Part shown: positions 41,560 to 51,268 of the stretch, in pieces | How the letters are laid out: every line of letters begins with the position of its first letter | How positions within the stretch are numbered: the stretch's first letter is position 1 | Assembly (NCBI GenBank): GCA_020852955.1 | Contig: JADYZW010000016.1 | Location: 318,801 to 382,800 of the forward strand | DNA from: Deltaproteobacteria bacterium | Lineage (GTDB): Bacteria; Desulfobacterota; Binatia; UTPRO1 | Direction of reading: 5' to 3' | Length of the DNA stretch: 64,000 nt | Notes under the pieces: generated by a model | Database searches by the model: none | Told to the model about the DNA's origin: nothing | What the model saw: only the letters and a program-made list of their open reading frames with translations | Position numbers and translations under genes: made by a program

Positions 41560-41918
41560 TCCCACGCGAGCGCCCCGCGTCGCCAGACGTATGCCAGACC
41601 GAACCCCAGGATGGCGACGAACGTGAGCATCTCGATGAGCCCCGGGACGCCGAGCTGTCGGAACACGATCGCCCACGGATACATGAACACGACCTCGACG
41701 TCGAAGACGATGAAGAGGATCGCGACGAGGTAGAAGTGCACCGAGAACCGGCCGCGGGCGGGGCCCGACGAGGGATTCCCGCACTCGAAGACCTCGTCCT
41801 TCACGGCTCGGCGCGACGTGCTGCGCGCGCCGAAGATCATGCTGCCGGAGACCATCCCGAGGACGATCACGGCGCCGAGCGCGAACGTGATGACGACGCC
41901 GATGTATTGGTCCAGCAC
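41556..41918 (-). CDS. nuoA: NADH-quinone oxidoreductase subunit A
   Basis: This 120-aa subunit has three membrane helices and the conserved loop DEVFECGNPSSGPARGRFSV, with FYLVAILFIVFDVEVVFMYPW following. I chose the GTG at 41918 because AGGG lies 8 bases upstream and the length equals the family norm; a TTG at 41954 would add twelve residues. It is the first gene of the membrane-arm operon and is followed directly by nuoH rather than nuoB. Confidence 0.93.
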   Translation of the reverse strand: MLDQYIGVVITFALGAVIVLGMVSGSMIFGARSTSRRAVKDEVFECGNPSSGPARGRFSVHFYLVAILFIVFDVEVVFMYPWAIVFRQLGVPGLIEMLTFVAILGFGLAYVWRRGALAWD

Positions 41919-41978
41919 TGCGAATGCCCTCGCGAAACCCGTGACTCCGCGCAACTAGGTCCCCGCGCGGCGCCACCC

Positions 41979-42006
41979 GTTATGCCGATGGTCTCCCGCA
42001 TGTCAA
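41979..42006 (-). promoter_or_regulatory. sigma-70 type promoter for nuoAHJKLMN
   Basis: Perfect -35 TTGACA (42001-42006), 16-base spacer, -10 CATAAC (41979-41984), about 60 bases upstream of the preferred nuoA start. The divergent amgK gene begins at 42064. Confidence 0.6.
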
Positions 42007-42063
42007 GGTTGCGCGCGCGCCGCTGGTGCGCCGAACGCGTGCGCGCTACACGAGGGCCACGCC

Positions 42064-43116
42064 ATGCACGACGACGTCACGACGCTGATCGCGCGCCTGG
42101 TGGGGAGCCGCTGGCCCGGCGCCGCGCTCGCCGACGTCGTCCACCTCGCCGGCGACTTCTCCGCGCGCCGCTACTTCCGCGCGACCATCGGCGGCGGCGG
42201 CGCCCCCGCAAGCGTCGTCGTGATGGTGCTCGCCGGGAGCGGCCTGCCGTTGAGCTCCGAAGAGCTCGGCGTGTTCCCCGAGCCGCTCGTCGAGCTGCCG
42301 TTCCTCGACGTCCACCGGCTGCTGACCGCGATCGGCGCGCCGGTGCCGGAGATCTACGTGGCGGCCGTCGACGACGGAATGCTCCTGCTCGAGGACGCCG
42401 GCGACGTGGTGCTGTGGGACGCGGCCGTCCGCGCCGGCGCGGACGCCGAGCGCCTGTATCGCCGCGCCATCGATGCGCTCCTCGTCCTCCACGAGCGCGG
42501 CACGGCCCATCGGCCCGCGACCAGCATCGCCTTCGCGCAAGGACTCGACGATCGGCTCCTCCGCTGGGAGCTCGAGCATTTCCTCGAATGGGGGGTGGAG
42601 CGCCGGCTCGCGATCACGCTCTCGGCCGCGGACCGCCGCGGCTACCAGGAGAGCTTCGACGCGATCGCGCGGGAGCTCGCCGCCGGACCGCGGGTGTTGA
42701 GCCACCGCGATTACCATAGCTGGAATCTCCTCTGGCGCGACGACCGGCCGATCATCATCGACTTCCAGGACGCCTTCATGGCGCCGGCCGAGTACGACCT
42801 CGCGTCCCTGCTCACGGACCGCATCACCTCGCGCGTCGTCGGGGCGGACATGGAGAAGCGACTCCTCGCCTACTACTGGGACGCGCGCGGCCGGGGCGGC
42901 GATCTCGACCGACGCTGCTACGCGCTGGTCGCGCTGCACCGCGCGCTCAAGGTCGTCGGTCGCCTCCATTACATCGCGCTGGCGAAGGGGAAGCCGGCGC
43001 CCCTCGCGTTCCTTCCGGACGTCGTCGCGACCTGCCGGCGCTTTCTCGCCGAGGTGGCGCCGCCCGGCGCGCTGGCGAGCGAGTTCGCGGCGCAATGGCC
43101 GGCCGACGCCCCATGA
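42064..43116 (+). CDS. amgK: AmgK-like N-acetylmuramate/N-acetylglucosamine kinase
   Basis: This 350-aa APH-fold kinase has the catalytic loop VLSHRDYHSWNLLWRDDRP (about residue 218) and the metal-binding IIIDFQDAFMAP. It is followed, with a four-base ATGA overlap, by a MurU-like nucleotidyltransferase. In Pseudomonas, AmgK phosphorylates the anomeric carbon of MurNAc released during cell-wall recycling, and MurU makes UDP-MurNAc, bypassing MurA. The pairing here is the main basis for the specific name; sequence alone supports an aminoglycoside-phosphotransferase-family sugar kinase. Confidence 0.82.
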   Translation: MHDDVTTLIARLVGSRWPGAALADVVHLAGDFSARRYFRATIGGGGAPASVVVMVLAGSGLPLSSEELGVFPEPLVELPFLDVHRLLTAIGAPVPEIYVAAVDDGMLLLEDAGDVVLWDAAVRAGADAERLYRRAIDALLVLHERGTAHRPATSIAFAQGLDDRLLRWELEHFLEWGVERRLAITLSAADRRGYQESFDAIARELAAGPRVLSHRDYHSWNLLWRDDRPIIIDFQDAFMAPAEYDLASLLTDRITSRVVGADMEKRLLAYYWDARGRGGDLDRRCYALVALHRALKVVGRLHYIALAKGKPAPLAFLPDVVATCRRFLAEVAPPGALASEFAAQWPADAP

Positions 43117-43856
43117 AGGCGATGGTGCTAGCGGCCGGCCTCGGCACGCGCCTTCGTCCGCTCACGAACGACCGCCCGAAGGCGCTCGTCGAGGTCGGGG
43201 GCCGGCCCCTCATCACCTACCCCCTGGCGCTGCTGCGCCGCTACGGCATCACCGAGGTCGTAGTGAACCTCCACTGGCACGCCGAAGCGCTCCGCAACGC
43301 GCTCGGAGATGGCAGCCGGCTCGGCCTCTCGATCGTCTACTCCGAGGAGGATCCGCTGCTCGACACCGGAGGCGGGATCAAGCGCGCCGCGCCGCTGCTC
43401 GGCGCCGGCGACTTCGTCGTCATGAACAGCGACACGATCCTCGACCTACCGCTCGATCGCGTGATCGCCCGTCACCGGGCCCGGGCCGCCGACGCCACGC
43501 TCGTACTCCGCCACGATCCCGAGCAGGCGCGCTACGGCGAGATCGAGATCGACGCCCTCGGACGCGTCCGACGCTGGCTCGGCCTGCCCGCGCGCGCCCC
43601 GTTGCCGCTCACGCCGTACATGTTCGCGGGCGTCCACGTCCTCTCCCGGCGTGTCTTCGATTTCATGCCGGCGGACGACATCTTCAGCATCACGCGCCAG
43701 ACCTATCCCGCCATGCTCGCCGCCGACGCCGCGTTGCAGGGGTTCCCGTTCGACGGCTTCTGGCGCGTGATCGACACGCCGGCCGATCGCGAGCGCGCCG
43801 CCCGCGATCTGGCCGGGGCTCGGCTCGCGCACCTCGGGGGTACGGGGGTCGGCTGA
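43113..43856 (+). CDS. murU: MurU-like N-acetylmuramate-1-phosphate uridylyltransferase
   Basis: This 247-aa sugar-phosphate nucleotidyltransferase has the signature MVLAAGLGTRLRPLTNDRPK at its N-terminus, the base-binding DTGGGIKRAAPL and the metal-binding VMNSDTILD. The short length and absence of a C-terminal beta-helix fit MurU rather than RmlA or GlmU. It overlaps amgK. Together they would recycle MurNAc to UDP-MurNAc and confer fosfomycin tolerance in organisms where this is known. Confidence 0.84.
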   Translation: MKAMVLAAGLGTRLRPLTNDRPKALVEVGGRPLITYPLALLRRYGITEVVVNLHWHAEALRNALGDGSRLGLSIVYSEEDPLLDTGGGIKRAAPLLGAGDFVVMNSDTILDLPLDRVIARHRARAADATLVLRHDPEQARYGEIEIDALGRVRRWLGLPARAPLPLTPYMFAGVHVLSRRVFDFMPADDIFSITRQTYPAMLAADAALQGFPFDGFWRVIDTPADRERAARDLAGARLAHLGGTGVG

Positions 43857-43927
43857 CGCCCGCCCGCCGCGCGCCGCCCGCGTGCGTCCCCACGCCGCCG
43901 ACCCGCCTCGGGTTCCGCACGCCGCGC

Positions 43928-43957
43928 TTGACGCAGTTTCGCCATCTGCTTTACACA
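43928..43957 (+). promoter_or_regulatory. Putative promoter for the patatin-like gene
   Basis: -35 TTGACG (43928-43933), 18-base spacer, -10 TACACA (43952-43957), in a locally AT-rich stretch. The patatin-like ATG follows 39 bases later behind an AAGGG site. The promoter argues against the upstream TTG as start. Confidence 0.45.
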
Positions 43958-43996
43958 TTTACAGACCGGCGGGGTGTCGCGGGGGGGAAGGGTGAC

Positions 43997-45355
43997 ATGG
44001 GCATCACGATCGTCCAGAAGAGCGACCTCACCGTCCGCAAGCGCAACCCGCGCATCGCGCTCGTGCTCGCCGGCGGCGCCATCAGCGGGGGCGGCTTCAA
44101 GCTCGGCGGCCTGAAGGCCTTCGACGACTTCCTGGTCAATCGCAAGACGACCGACTTCGACATCTACGTCGGCCTCTCCGCGGGCGCGTTCCTGGCGGCG
44201 CCCCTCGCGAGCGGCGTGACGCCGCCCGAGATGCTGCGCAGCCTCGAGGGCAGCTCCGAGGAGTTCACGCAGTTTCGCGCCTTCGACTTCTACCAGCCGA
44301 ACTACGCGGAGTTCGTCGAGCGGCCCGTTCGCTACGTCCTCGACCTGGCGGCCTTCATCCCGGGCTCCATCCTGGACCTCCTCGCCAAGAGCCCCGCACT
44401 CGCCGAGAGCATCGCGGAGCCGGTGCGGGGTTTCGTGCGGGCGCCGTCGATTTCGCACGCGGTCGACGTGTTGCGTCCGATCGGGCAGGCGCTGCTCGCC
44501 GGGCGGCCCTTCCCGTTCCCGCTCGACTACCTGCCGTCGGGCCTCTTCGACAACGTGACGATCGAGCGGTACCTGCGGGACAACCTGGAACGGCGGCGCA
44601 TGCCGAACGCTTTCAAGGCGCTCTTCCAGGCGCGGAAGCGGGAGCTCTACATCTCGGCGATGAACCTCGATTCCGCGGAGCGCGTCGTGTTCGGCCACGA
44701 CGAGGACAGCTCGCTCACGATCTCGGAGGCGGTGCAGGCCTCGACCGCGCTGCCCGGCTTCTACCGCCCCGCGCGCATCCGCGGCATCGACTACGTCGAT
44801 GGCGGGGTGCGCCGCACGGCCAACATCGACGTCGCGATCGATCACGGCGCCGACCTCGTCATCTGCTACAACCCGTTCCGCCCCTTCTCGAACCGCGTGG
44901 TGCGGAAGTACGACCCGCAGCGGGACGCCTACGTCGCCGAGGGCGTGCAGCTCGCCGACCGCGGGATGCTCACCATCCTGAACCAGGTGCTCCGCACCCT
45001 CCTGCACTCGCGGCTCCAGCTCGGGCTCCGTCAGTACCAGGACGACCCCAACTTCAGGGGCGACATCATCCTGATCGAGCCGACCGAGAAGGATCTCGAC
45101 TTCTTCCAGATGGCGCCGATCGCCTTCTGGGAACGCCGGCGGGCGGCGCAGCACGGCTACGAGTCGGTGACCCAGTCGATCGAGATCCACTACGACATGA
45201 TCCGCCGGATCATGGAGAGCTACGGGATCCTCATGACGCGGAAAACCGTCAGCGAGGGCATCCAGCGCATGCGGACGGGCGAGACCCCCGAGGAAGCGAC
45301 GGACTTCCTGACGCGCGAGGTGCCGTCGCGGGCCATCTCGGTCGCGAAGGCGTAG
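43997..45355 (+). CDS. Patatin-like phospholipase
   Basis: This 452-aa protein has the patatin fold: oxyanion glycine loop AGGAISGGGFKLGG (about residues 25-38), nucleophile elbow GLSAG with S61, and catalytic Asp in YVDGG (D268). It should hydrolyse acyl esters of glycerolipids. A long C-terminal part without recognised domain follows. The start ATG at 43997 has an AAGGG ribosome binding site. No signal peptide is evident, so the enzyme is probably cytoplasmic or membrane-peripheral. Confidence 0.88.
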   Translation: MGITIVQKSDLTVRKRNPRIALVLAGGAISGGGFKLGGLKAFDDFLVNRKTTDFDIYVGLSAGAFLAAPLASGVTPPEMLRSLEGSSEEFTQFRAFDFYQPNYAEFVERPVRYVLDLAAFIPGSILDLLAKSPALAESIAEPVRGFVRAPSISHAVDVLRPIGQALLAGRPFPFPLDYLPSGLFDNVTIERYLRDNLERRRMPNAFKALFQARKRELYISAMNLDSAERVVFGHDEDSSLTISEAVQASTALPGFYRPARIRGIDYVDGGVRRTANIDVAIDHGADLVICYNPFRPFSNRVVRKYDPQRDAYVAEGVQLADRGMLTILNQVLRTLLHSRLQLGLRQYQDDPNFRGDIILIEPTEKDLDFFQMAPIAFWERRRAAQHGYESVTQSIEIHYDMIRRIMESYGILMTRKTVSEGIQRMRTGETPEEATDFLTREVPSRAISVAKA

Positions 45356-45367
45356 GCGTCGATCGAG

Positions 45368-45416
45368 CGGCCGGGCGGCGCGGGGAAGGTCCCCACCCCG
45401 GGGCCGCCCCCGGCCG
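45368..45416. terminator. Large GC-rich stem-loop after the patatin-like gene
   Basis: CGGCCGGG (45368-45375) pairs with CCCGGCCG (45409-45416), continued by CGGC/GCCG and GGGG/CCCC. It begins 12 bases past the stop at 45355. No T-run follows. The remaining about 200 bases up to cysH show no recognisable gene or riboswitch. Confidence 0.45.
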
Positions 45417-45614
45417 GAGATGTCACCCCGCCGCACCCGTGCATGCGCAACATCCCGGAATGCTTCCAGGTGTGGGGCTCGGTTCGGTTCGGGTCGCTCG
45501 GGGAGCACCCACCGGTTCCGGCGTACCCGTCTCGCGGGCTCGGGAGGTCGGGGCCGCGATTCGCACGGCATTCTGCGTTGCCCCGGCTGGGGGTCGCGGA
45601 TATATCAGCCGGCG

Positions 45615-46337
45615 ATGTTGAAGGTCGCCCCGCACGAGGAGGACGTCGCGGCCCTGGTCCTCCGTCTCGAGGACGCCGAGCCCGCAGAAATCCTCGAGTG
45701 GGCTGTCGAGCGGTACGCGCCCGACGCCGTGCTCACCTGCTCCTTTCAGCACGAGGGCGTCGTGCTCGCCCACATGCTGCAGTCCATCGCGCCAACGACC
45801 CCGGTCGTCTTCATCAACACGGGCTACCACTTTCCCGAGACCCTGGCCTATCGCGATCGTCTCGTCGAACACCTCGGGTTCAATCTGGTCGAGATCGGTC
45901 CGGCGCTCGGCAAGGACGACGTCGAGCGCACACACGGGCCCGAGCTCTTCCGCCACGACCCCGATCGCTGCTGCGAGATCAACAAGGTGGAGCCCCTGCG
46001 CAGGGCGCTCCGGAACGTACGCGCCTGGATCAACGGCCGCCGCCGAGACCAGGCGGCCACGCGCAATGCCCTGCCGGTCGTCGAAGAGCTCAAGAACGGG
46101 ATCATGAAGGTGAACCCGCTGGTCCGCTGGCGCGCCCGTGATACCTACGAGTACATGCAGCGCCACGGACTGCCGCTACACCCGCTTTTCGAGCGTGGCT
46201 ATGCGAGCATCGGCTGCGCCCCCTGCACGCGACCGGTGCTCGCGGGCGAGGATGAGCGCGCGGGACGGTGGGCGGGCCGGAACAAGGTCGAGTGCGGCAT
46301 CCACACGGCCTTCAACGATCCCGGTCGCGACATCTGA
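45615..46337 (+). CDS. cysH: Adenylyl-sulfate reductase, iron-sulfur type (CysH)
   Basis: This 240-aa reductase of assimilatory sulfate reduction has the PP-loop-like CSFQHEGVVLAHM. The cysteine pairs C119-C120 and C201-x2-C204 ligate a [4Fe-4S] cluster, and the catalytic cysteine is C227 in KVECGIHT. The presence of the cluster cysteines favours APS over PAPS as substrate, by family knowledge. No cysD, cysN or sulfite reductase is adjacent. Transcribed alone and convergent with the SCP2 gene. Confidence 0.93.
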   Translation: MLKVAPHEEDVAALVLRLEDAEPAEILEWAVERYAPDAVLTCSFQHEGVVLAHMLQSIAPTTPVVFINTGYHFPETLAYRDRLVEHLGFNLVEIGPALGKDDVERTHGPELFRHDPDRCCEINKVEPLRRALRNVRAWINGRRRDQAATRNALPVVEELKNGIMKVNPLVRWRARDTYEYMQRHGLPLHPLFERGYASIGCAPCTRPVLAGEDERAGRWAGRNKVECGIHTAFNDPGRDI

Positions 46338-46368
46338 CAGCGCCGATCCGGCGCCGCTCCCGAAACGA

Positions 46369-46407
46369 CCGAGGGGGGCCCGTCCATCGAGGTCGGGCCC
46401 CCCTCGG
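46369..46407. terminator. Bidirectional hairpin between cysH and SCP2 genes
   Basis: A perfect 14-pair stem (46369-46382 with 46394-46407) with an 11-base loop lies between the convergent stops at 46337 and 46433. No long T-run is present, but the stem is very stable. Confidence 0.6.
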
Positions 46408-46432
46408 GGAAACGCACGCTCGTCGCGAGCGT

Positions 46433-46768
46433 TCAGCTCATCGGGAAGAGCTGCTGCATCTTCATCGCGAGGCCCATGTCGCCCGCGATCTTCAGCTTCC
46501 CGCTCATGAAGGCCATCTGCGGGTTCAGCTTGCCGTTCACCATGTCGAGGTAGTCGCTCGCCGCCATGGTGATCGTGATGTTCGGGGACGCATGCGTGCC
46601 TTCGCCGGTCGTCAGCTTGCCGTCGTCGATGGCGAGGTTGTACTTGCCGCCGTTGTCCCCAGTCAGATCGAACTGGTAGACGGCCTTCAGACCCTTCGCG
46701 GCGCCGGCGTTGAACACGTTCGGCATCTCCGTCATCACGTCCTTCGTGTTGGAATACGGTCGTGGCAT
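46433..46768 (-). CDS. SCP2 sterol-binding domain protein
   Basis: This 111-aa protein is a stand-alone SCP2 domain: YQFDLTGDNGGKYNLAIDDG, PNITITMAASDYLDMVNGK and MAFMSGKLKIAGDMGLAMK are typical. SCP2 domains bind lipids such as fatty acyl-CoA. The gene has a near-perfect Shine-Dalgarno AAGGAGG six bases from the ATG, suggesting efficient translation. The physiological ligand in bacteria is unknown. Confidence 0.88.
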   Translation of the reverse strand: MPRPYSNTKDVMTEMPNVFNAGAAKGLKAVYQFDLTGDNGGKYNLAIDDGKLTTGEGTHASPNITITMAASDYLDMVNGKLNPQMAFMSGKLKIAGDMGLAMKMQQLFPMS

Positions 46769-46858
46769 CGAAAACCTCCTTACACTGCTGAGGGTGGAGT
46801 GGTTGAACGGGAGGCTGATATCTAATCTGTTTCATAGAGTAAAGCGGGGTCGACCGGT

Positions 46859-47629
46859 TCACTCGTCGGGATCTTCGTCCTCGGCCCACGCCAGGAGATC
46901 GGCGCCGAGCGTCCGCACGAGCCAGCGATGGACACGGTCCGCGAGGCGCGTCGCCTGAACGCCGAGCATCGGGAAATGACCCGAGCCCTCCTGGATCTCC
47001 AGATCCCAGCTCCGTCGCGCGGCGAGGCGCCGGCATTCCGCGAGCCGCGCCACCGGATCCTCGCCAGCGCTCACCACCAGCCCCGCTCGCGGCGGGTCTC
47101 CCGGCTCCCGACCGCCTAAGCACACGCGGCGGAAGAGCTCTCCCGAATCGGTCCGCAGGCGGCGGACGTCCGCTTCGAGGAGCCCGCTCGCGAACGAATC
47201 CGCCCCGCCTGCCGGCGGCGCGATCCGGTCTCCTCCGAGCGCCGCGCGCCACCATCGCGGCCGATTCCAGACGACCGGGAGGCGGAGCGCGAGCGGCGCG
47301 ATCGCAACGACGGCCGGCGGGCGGAGGTCTGGGCCGAGGAGGTCGGCGAGCGCCAACCCGGCGTCGTGCGTCACGACGACCGGCGGAGCGGAGAGCTCAC
47401 GACAGACGTCCGCGAGCACGCTCCGCCGCCGCTCCACGTCGGGCGGCGCGCCCCCGGAAAGGAACGACGGAATCCATGCCTCCCATCCGCGATGCGCGAG
47501 GTACGCGGAAAAGTCGCGCCAGATCCATCCTCCGGTCCACAACCCGTGCACGAGCAGCAGGGGATGAAGGAACCGGGACGCCTCGGCACGTACGACGTCG
47601 ACGGAGATCTCGAGAGGATCGGTGCGCAT
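46859..47629 (-). CDS. Alpha/beta-hydrolase-fold protein with aspartate at the nucleophile position
   Basis: This 256-aa protein has the alpha/beta-hydrolase opening LLLVHGLWTGGW (oxyanion HG), and GSGHFPMLG with the likely catalytic His near residue 226. The nucleophile elbow reads VTHDAGLAL, so D89 replaces the usual Ser of GxSxG. Asp nucleophiles occur in haloalkane dehalogenases and epoxide hydrolases of this fold; alternatively it is a degenerate esterase. Downstream of the lysine-rich gene but separated by a strong terminator. Confidence 0.7.
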   Translation of the reverse strand: MRTDPLEISVDVVRAEASRFLHPLLLVHGLWTGGWIWRDFSAYLAHRGWEAWIPSFLSGGAPPDVERRRSVLADVCRELSAPPVVVTHDAGLALADLLGPDLRPPAVVAIAPLALRLPVVWNRPRWWRAALGGDRIAPPAGGADSFASGLLEADVRRLRTDSGELFRRVCLGGREPGDPPRAGLVVSAGEDPVARLAECRRLAARRSWDLEIQEGSGHFPMLGVQATRLADRVHRWLVRTLGADLLAWAEDEDPDE

Positions 47630-47637
47630 CGGGCATG

Positions 47638-47674
47638 AAAAAAGCCCTTCGACGGGAAGCCGAAGGGCCTTTTT
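47638..47674. terminator. Strong bidirectional intrinsic terminator
   Basis: GCCCTTCG (47644-47651) pairs perfectly with CGAAGGGC (47661-47668). It is flanked by an A-run (47638-47643) and a T-run (47670-47674), so it works as a U-tailed terminator on both strands. It follows the lysine-rich gene. Confidence 0.85.
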
Positions 47675-47770
47675 CCATAGAGCCCAGGGGGCTCTACATC
47701 TCGCCTGAGTCCAGCAGGAAACTACACGCTACGAAAACTTCTCGCTGCGAACAGAACTGAAGAGAAGAAA

Positions 47771-47848
47771 CTACTTCTTCTTCTTGGCAGCGCCCTTCTT
47801 GGCCGGCGCTTTCTTCTTGGCCTTGGACGCTTTCTTCTTGGCTGCCAT
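47771..47848 (-). CDS. 25-residue lysine-rich basic protein
   Basis: The ORF encodes only 25 residues, 13 of them lysine, with the rest mostly Ala plus one each of Met, Ser, Pro and Gly (it begins MAAKKKASKAKKKAP). The composition resembles histone H1-like C-terminal tails. Although short, it has a consensus promoter, an excellent ribosome binding site (GAGGAGG, five bases before ATG) and a strong terminator about 100 bases after its stop, so it looks like a deliberate, highly expressed gene. A role in nucleic-acid binding or compaction is inference; a ribosome-associated or other anionic target is equally possible. Confidence 0.75.
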   Translation of the reverse strand: MAAKKKASKAKKKAPAKKGAAKKKK

Positions 47849-47944
47849 AGGCACCTCCTCAAAAACGTTAGCTGCGTTTGACCCAGGTTCGCTCAGGCGA
47901 GCGCTCCCCCAATCCACAGCCACCCCACCACTCAACCGGATCGC

Positions 47945-47974
47945 ATCATAGGAAAGTGCTGTAGAGCATGTCAA
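47945..47974 (-). promoter_or_regulatory. Consensus sigma-70 promoter for the lysine-rich gene
   Basis: -35 TTGACA (47969-47974) and -10 TATGAT (47945-47950) with an 18-base spacer. An untranslated leader of about 90 bases follows. Among the best consensus matches in the window. Confidence 0.8.
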
Positions 47975-48196
47975 GAGAAAAATCGCATTTTGGAAATGGA
48001 TTCCGGTGGAGAATCAGGGTCATGTCGGGATGGACTCGCGGGGTTAAAATCGCGTTCACTCGATCCGCGGGAAGCGAGTAACAGGGCGTTTTAAACTCGC
48101 CCAGAGACGGCCACCGGTGATCACTCACGCGGCGGCGAAGATCCGGCGAATCCCCAGGGAAGCGCGGCACCATGGGTTCGATCCGCGCCCGAGCTT

Positions 48197-49899
<1,703 letters not shown>

Positions 49900-50619
49900 C
49901 GTCGCCCGCGGCCTGACGCCCGCGCGGCGCGGGCGCGTCGCCTCCGGGGTGCAGCTCCGCCACCTCCTTGGCGTGCAACTTGAACCCCTTCTTCACGCCT
50001 CGCAGCACCACCTGCCTCCCGCGCGGCGGGCCGACCGGCATCACCAGGACGCCGCCTTCGACCAACTGCTCGATGAGCGCCGGAGGGACGCGCGGGCCGA
50101 TCGCCGTGACGATGATCGCGTCGTACGGACCGTACTCGCGCCAACCGAGCGAACCGTCGCCGACCTTCACGTGCGCGTTCTGGTACCCCTCACGCGTCAA
50201 CCGCAAGCGCGCGGTCGCCGCAGATTCGGGAATGACGCCCACCGAGAACACTTCGGCGGAGATCTCGGCGAGAAGCGCCGCGGCGTACCCCGTGCCCGTC
50301 CCGACCTCCAGAACCCGTGTCTCCGCCTTCGGCCGCAGCAGCTCGATCATCCGCGCCAGGAGATAGGGCTGGGAGATCGCCTGCGTGAACGTCGAAGGCA
50401 ACTGCTTCTCGTCGAAGCGGCGCTCGGGCGCATCCACCGGGACGAAGACGTCGCGAGGTACGCGCGCGAACGCTTCGAGCACACGCGCGTCACGGATGCC
50501 GCGGGCCGCAAGACGCGCATCGAGCGCCGGAGCGTCCGCCGCACGTGAGGATCCGAACGGGAAGACGAGCGAAACGAGCGAAAGCGCAAGCGCGAGGAGC
50601 ACGGGCCGAAGCCCGAGAA

Positions 50620-51006
50620 TCACGCCTCTTCCTCGCCCGAAACCAGCTCGTCGTATTCGTCGGCGTCGAGGAGCGATTCGAGCTCGGAGCTGTCGTTCAT
50701 CTCCACCTCGATCAACCAGCCTTCGTGATACGGATCCTCGTTCACGATGGTCGGATGATCGTCGAGCTCGGTGTTGATGGCGACCACTTGGCCGGAAACG
50801 GGAGCGATGAGCTCGTTCACGGTCTTGACGGACTCGAGCTCGCCGAAAGACTCGCCCTTCTCCACCTCGTCGCCGACGTCGGGGAGCTCGACGGCGATGA
50901 CCTCGCCGAGCTCGTCCTGAGCATGCTCCGAGATGCCGACGTGCGCACGCGATCCGTCGATGCGTAGCCAGAGGTGATCGTTCGTGAACTTCAGCGTGTC
51001 GGCCAT
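50620..51006 (-). CDS. gcvH: Glycine cleavage system H protein
   Basis: This 128-aa lipoyl carrier has the biotinyl/lipoyl fold with the lipoylated lysine K61 in GELESVKTVNELIAPVSG. It shuttles the aminomethyl group between P, T and L proteins. The gcvT and gcvP genes are not adjacent. Expression should come from its own promoter. Confidence 0.96.
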   Translation of the reverse strand: MADTLKFTNDHLWLRIDGSRAHVGISEHAQDELGEVIAVELPDVGDEVEKGESFGELESVKTVNELIAPVSGQVVAINTELDDHPTIVNEDPYHEGWLIEVEMNDSSELESLLDADEYDELVSGEEEA

Positions 51007-51032
51007 GCGCAGCCCCTCGTGATCATGCGGCC

Positions 51033-51060
51033 CTTATAGGGTGCCGCTTTTCGCTGTCAA
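51033..51060 (-). promoter_or_regulatory. sigma-70 type promoter for gcvH
   Basis: -35 TTGACA (51055-51060), 16-base spacer, -10 TATAAG (51033-51038), about 26 bases upstream of the gcvH start. One of the best matches in the window. Confidence 0.78.
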
Positions 51061-51098
51061 GGGAGCAGTCGCCGGAGCCGTGCGCGGTATGAATACGA

Positions 51099-51139
51099 CG
51101 AGAGCCGGCACGTGTCGTTCACGTACCGGCCCTCGTTTT
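51099..51139. terminator. Hairpin between nrdJ and the gcvH promoter
   Basis: A 16-position stem with 14 pairs (51099-51114 with 51120-51135), five-base loop, followed on the plus strand by TTTT. It lies about 130 bases past the nrdJ stop and before the gcvH promoter, so ending nrdJ transcription is its likely job although the U-tail points the other way. The rest of 51140-51268 holds no feature I recognise. Confidence 0.5.
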
Positions 51140-51268
51140 CCCCCGGCCACCACGACCACAACGAGGCTCCGGGAACTCGACCACCGCCTCAGCTCCCCAC
51201 GGATTCCCGGTCCCCCTCCACGGCGCCACGCTCCGGAGCCGTCGCGCCGGCGGACCCTGTTCCGAGGT

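Noticed and set aside
45417..45614. Possible SAM or SAH riboswitch ahead of cysH
   Set aside because: GC-rich hairpins exist but none of the conserved core sequences of the known SAM or SAH riboswitches could be found.
48060..48110. GGGCG...CGCCC hairpin downstream of eno as an intrinsic terminator
   Set aside because: The stem has only five pairs, the loop is AT-rich and no U-tail follows, so it was not listed as a feature.
48176..48185. tRNA-like TpsiC sequence GGTTCGATCC downstream of eno
   Set aside because: The bases on either side of the loop cannot pair as a T-arm, and no acceptor stem or anticodon arm can be drawn around it.
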